64,000 nucleotides of DNA from positions 434,001-498,000 of the forward strand of contig NZ_VMHN01000002.1 in the NCBI RefSeq assembly GCF_008795955.1, read 5' to 3'. Positions 61,317-64,000 of the stretch are shown one piece after another. The translations under genes were made by a program, and so were the position numbers. Below the pieces are notes generated by a model. It was not told the DNA's origin, searched no databases, and saw only the letters and a program-made list of their open reading frames with translations. This stretch comes from Marinobacter denitrificans (GTDB taxonomy: Bacteria > Pseudomonadota > Gammaproteobacteria > Pseudomonadales > Oleiphilaceae). Positions within the stretch are counted from its first letter, which is position 1, and every line of letters starts with the position of its first letter.

Positions 61317-62087
61317 ATGTCCTATATTCTTGATGCCCTGAGAAAATCGGAAACGGAGCGCCGCCAGGGGCGGGTGCCGGATCTTGGCCAACAAGTCCAG
61401 ATGATCCACAAACCGAAGAAGAAATCGGTACCGGTGCTGGTATGGGTAGTAGCCATTGCTCTCGTCCTGAACGCCGTCCTCCTGGCCTGGTTGTTCTGGC
61501 CCAGGGTTTCAGACACGGCTGCCCAGGAGCCTGCCTCCGCCTCAGCAGAAACCGTTGCTTCAGTACCCCAGGTAAACCCCGCCGAACCCGCGCCGGAGCC
61601 GGTCAAGCCCTCGTCGGAGCCGTCGCTCGAGTCGTCGCCTGCGCCAGCGGCGACCCCGGCGACCCCGGCGAAACGTGATAAAGTGCTTGCCAATGCCGTC
61701 GAGATCCCCATGCCCGGGACAGCTGAGCCTGCGGTTGAGGAAGCAGAACGGGAACGGCCCACGGTGATTGTTCCGAGCGCGAGGGGACCCAGCCCGGTTA
61801 ATTCTTCCAGTGTGGCCGATGGCGAAGCGGCTGCTGCCCGCACTCCACACCTTGTTGAGCTTCCATTGTCATTCCAGAAAAGGGTACCTGACCTGATTTT
61901 TAACAGTCACATCTACGCGTCCGAGCCGTCTTCCAGACGGGTGATGATCAATGACAACTATCTGCGCCCCGGGGAATCATTCTCCGGCATTACCGTGGAA
62001 CGGATTACCGAGGAAGGTGTAGAGCTGAGTATGGACGGCCGCCGATTCCGCGTAGGTGTTGTCCGGGACTGGGTGAGCCCCAGGTAA
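61317..62087 (+). CDS. gspB: General secretion pathway protein GspB/ExeB
   Basis: This 256-residue inner-membrane protein starts MSYILDALRKSETERRQGRV, typical of GspB. It has a membrane helix at about 40-62 (VWVVAIALVLNAVLLAWLF), a Pro/Glu/Ala-rich linker and a C-terminal periplasmic domain (HIYASEPSSRRVMINDNYL, EGVELSMDGRRFRVGVV). It partners GspA in secretin assembly. Its stop overlaps the start of the helicase gene by one base (TAATG). Confidence 0.92.
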   Translation: MSYILDALRKSETERRQGRVPDLGQQVQMIHKPKKKSVPVLVWVVAIALVLNAVLLAWLFWPRVSDTAAQEPASASAETVASVPQVNPAEPAPEPVKPSSEPSLESSPAPAATPATPAKRDKVLANAVEIPMPGTAEPAVEEAERERPTVIVPSARGPSPVNSSSVADGEAAAARTPHLVELPLSFQKRVPDLIFNSHIYASEPSSRRVMINDNYLRPGESFSGITVERITEEGVELSMDGRRFRVGVVRDWVSPR

Positions 62088-64000
62088 TGGCACTTTCCGA
62101 GGACGTCAAACAGCAGATACAACAGACCTACCGTGATGTGCTGGCCGGCAAGGACATCCGCGCGCGTTACGGCCAGCGCCTGATGATTGCCGAGATCGCC
62201 CGCTACATGGGGGATATCACCGAGAACGACGGCCAGCGTACTTCACCGGCGGGCGCCTGTGTGGTGGAAGCCGGGACGGGTACCGGCAAGACCCTGGCCT
62301 ACCTGATTGCCGCCATTCCCGTGGCCCGAGCCTTGGGTAAAACCCTGGTGATCTCGACAGCAACTGTGGCGCTGCAGGACCAGATCGTGCACAAGGACCT
62401 CCCAGACCTGAAGAAGCACAGCAAGCAGGACTTCACCTGGACCCTGGCCAAGGGCCGTGGCCGCTATCTGTGCATGTCCCGCCTGGAAGCGCGCCTTCAC
62501 GACGAAGGCAACGGAGACAGCGATACCATGCCGCTGTTCCTGCTGGACGGCCCTGGCAAGGAAGAGCCCGGTACCCGGGCCTTCTTCGAGGACATGCTGG
62601 CCAGCTACGGGTCCCGCAAATGGGACGGAGACCGCGACCATTGGCCGGACCAGATTCCCGACGATGTCTGGCGCCAGGTCACCACGGATCATCGGCAATG
62701 CACCAACCGCCACTGCAGTTATTTCGACAGCTGCGCTTTTTTTGATGCCCGCAAGGATCTGGATGACGCCGATATCGTGGTGGCCAACCACGACCTGGTG
62801 CTGGCAGACCTGGCGCTCGGCGGCGGCGCGATTCTTCCGGAGCCGGAAAACGCACTGTTTATTTTCGACGAAGCGCATCACCTGCCGGACAAGGCGCTGA
62901 ACCACTTTGCAGCTTCGGTGCCCCTGAACTCCACCCGCCAATGGCTCAAACAGCTGGCCCAGGCGCTCGGCAAGATGCAGCCGTTCCTGACTCCTGGCAC
63001 TCAGGCCGCCAAAACCATCGACCGGATCAGCTCCGCCTCCCGGGACGTGGACCTCACCCTGACAAAAGTTTATGAGGAAGCAGAGCAGAACACCGGCTGG
63101 GAATTCAATGAAGAACGCCGGTCCGCCCAATGGCGCTATCCCGAGGGCGCGTTGCCCGAAGCAATGGCAGCACTGGCGGTTGAGGCCCGCATTGCCACTG
63201 CAACGCTCACGCGCCAGCTTGGGGTGATGGTGGAGGAGCTGCAGACGGCGTTCGACGAGCGCAAGGCAAGCGATGTAGACCGGGATACGGCGGAATCCTG
63301 GTACCCCGTGATTGGTTCGTTCCACAGCCGGGCAGAGGATCAGCTGCGGTTATGGGTGGCCTGGAGCGACAACCCGGGCCAGCCGGCGGAAGATCCGGAA
63401 GCCAGTGAAGAAGAGGCCTCAAAAAAGAAACGCTCCGGGCCGCCTGCTGCTCGCTGGGCAGTACGGCAACGCTGGGACCATGCTGAAGACATTACCCTCT
63501 ACAGCAGCCCTGTACTGGCGGACAACCTTTTGTATTCCCGGCTCTGGTCCCGCGCCTATGGCGCGGTTCTGACCAGTGCGACTCTCACCGCCCTGGGCCG
63601 GTTTGACCGCCTGAAGGCCCGCGCTGGCTTACCCGAAACCAGTCGTTTTGTGGTGGTCCCCAGCTCATTCCGCTACGGCGAGATGGCAACTGTGGAAGTG
63701 CCTGCCATGACCGCCATGCCGACGGACGACAGTTTTACCGATCAGGTAGTGTCGCGACTGCCGGACCTTTGGGCCGGTGAGAAGGCGACTCTGGTACTGT
63801 TTACGTCACGCAAACAGATGAAACTGGTGAGGGACGCACTGGCGCCGGAGTTTCCGGAGCTGATCACCACCCAGGATGATATGGCGAAAGGTGAAGTGCT
63901 ACGCCGCCACTGCAGCCGTGTGGATGAGGGGCTTCCCAGCGTCTTGTTTGGCGTTGCCAGCTTCGCGGAGGGTATCGACTTGCCTGGAAAGTACCTGAGC
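62087..64000 (+). CDS. dinG: ATP-dependent DNA helicase DinG (3' end outside window)
   Basis: The frame is open from ATG 62087 to the end, so about 638 residues are visible and the C-terminus is missing. This is a superfamily 2 helicase of the XPD/DinG type. Walker A is EAGTGTGKTLAYL. Four Cys that would bind a 4Fe-4S cluster appear in RYLCMSR, RQCTNRHC and YFDSCAFF. The DEAH motif is in FIFDEAHHLP, and FASFAEGIDLPG-type motif V is near the end. DinG unwinds forked and DNA-RNA structures. It starts at the last base of the gspB stop, which may be fortuitous. Confidence 0.93.
   Translation, partial: MALSEDVKQQIQQTYRDVLAGKDIRARYGQRLMIAEIARYMGDITENDGQRTSPAGACVVEAGTGTGKTLAYLIAAIPVARALGKTLVISTATVALQDQIVHKDLPDLKKHSKQDFTWTLAKGRGRYLCMSRLEARLHDEGNGDSDTMPLFLLDGPGKEEPGTRAFFEDMLASYGSRKWDGDRDHWPDQIPDDVWRQVTTDHRQCTNRHCSYFDSCAFFDARKDLDDADIVVANHDLVLADLALGGGAILPEPENALFIFDEAHHLPDKALNHFAASVPLNSTRQWLKQLAQALGKMQPFLTPGTQAAKTIDRISSASRDVDLTLTKVYEEAEQNTGWEFNEERRSAQWRYPEGALPEAMAALAVEARIATATLTRQLGVMVEELQTAFDERKASDVDRDTAESWYPVIGSFHSRAEDQLRLWVAWSDNPGQPAEDPEASEEEASKKKRSGPPAARWAVRQRWDHAEDITLYSSPVLADNLLYSRLWSRAYGAVLTSATLTALGRFDRLKARAGLPETSRFVVVPSSFRYGEMATVEVPAMTAMPTDDSFTDQVVSRLPDLWAGEKATLVLFTSRKQMKLVRDALAPEFPELITTQDDMAKGEVLRRHCSRVDEGLPSVLFGVASFAEGIDLPGKYLS

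Noticed and set aside
62243..63325. Minus-strand open frame opposite dinG
   Set aside because: The plus-strand frame has clear DinG motifs, and the minus-strand product has no recognised domain.

Overview
The window looks like chromosomal DNA of a marine gammaproteobacterium, most likely Marinobacter or a close relative. This rests on gene order (dnaX-ybaB-recR-rnd-ycgL-ycgN), protein character (HrpA, T2SS GspA/GspB, DUF3336 patatin, MlaA) and moderately GC-rich codon use. No search could be run, so the genus is an inference. No tRNA, rRNA or CRISPR array was seen. The one structural RNA is the 4.5S SRP RNA (ffs).

Region 1 (about 1-18.5 kb) is an extracellular polysaccharide locus. It carries three polysaccharide pyruvyl transferases, a Wzx-type flippase, an Stf0-type sulfotransferase, three glycosyltransferases (GT4, GT2, GT1-like), a polysaccharide deacetylase, a CapK/PaaK-like adenylate-forming enzyme, an OafA-type acyltransferase with an SGNH domain and a DegT-type aminotransferase. 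Two PEP-CTERM proteins and a lipoprotein with two golvesin-like domains around calcium-binding repeats lie among them. A visibly AT-richer block (5.4-10.4 kb) contains a decayed IS3-type transposase tail, which suggests recent acquisition.

Region 2 (18.5-29.2 kb, all minus strand) is the exosortase module: prsK (kinase), prsR (sigma-54 enhancer-binding regulator), prsT (TPR lipoprotein) and an exosortase/EpsI fusion. They follow a mutarotase, an acyltransferase and an SDR protein. The second PEP-CTERM gene has a good sigma-54 promoter with an upstream inverted repeat, a likely PrsR target. Sensor, regulator, sorting enzyme, substrates and polymer genes therefore sit together.

Region 3 (29.3-36.3 kb) is housekeeping: a 2OG-Fe(II) oxygenase, ffs, dnaX, ybaB, recR, rnd, ycgL and ycgN. 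Region 4 (36.3-49.2 kb) is the most unusual. A VWA protein, a MoxR ATPase and a CoxE-like VWA protein come first. An eight-gene operon follows, encoding TPR and coiled-coil envelope proteins, one ExbB/TolQ, two ExbD/TolR and a TonB-like protein ending in an AgmX/PglI-type domain. It resembles the core of the Myxococcus Agl-Glt machine. The first ExbD has Asn where the proton-carrying Asp is expected, while the second keeps the Asp.

Region 5 (49.2-64 kb) holds lipid and housekeeping genes: a MaoC hydratase, a FadD-type acyl-CoA ligase, hrpA, a KAS III enzyme, a thioesterase, an MlaA homologue without a lipobox, a DUF3336 patatin, GspA/ExeA, GspB and a DinG helicase cut by the window end.
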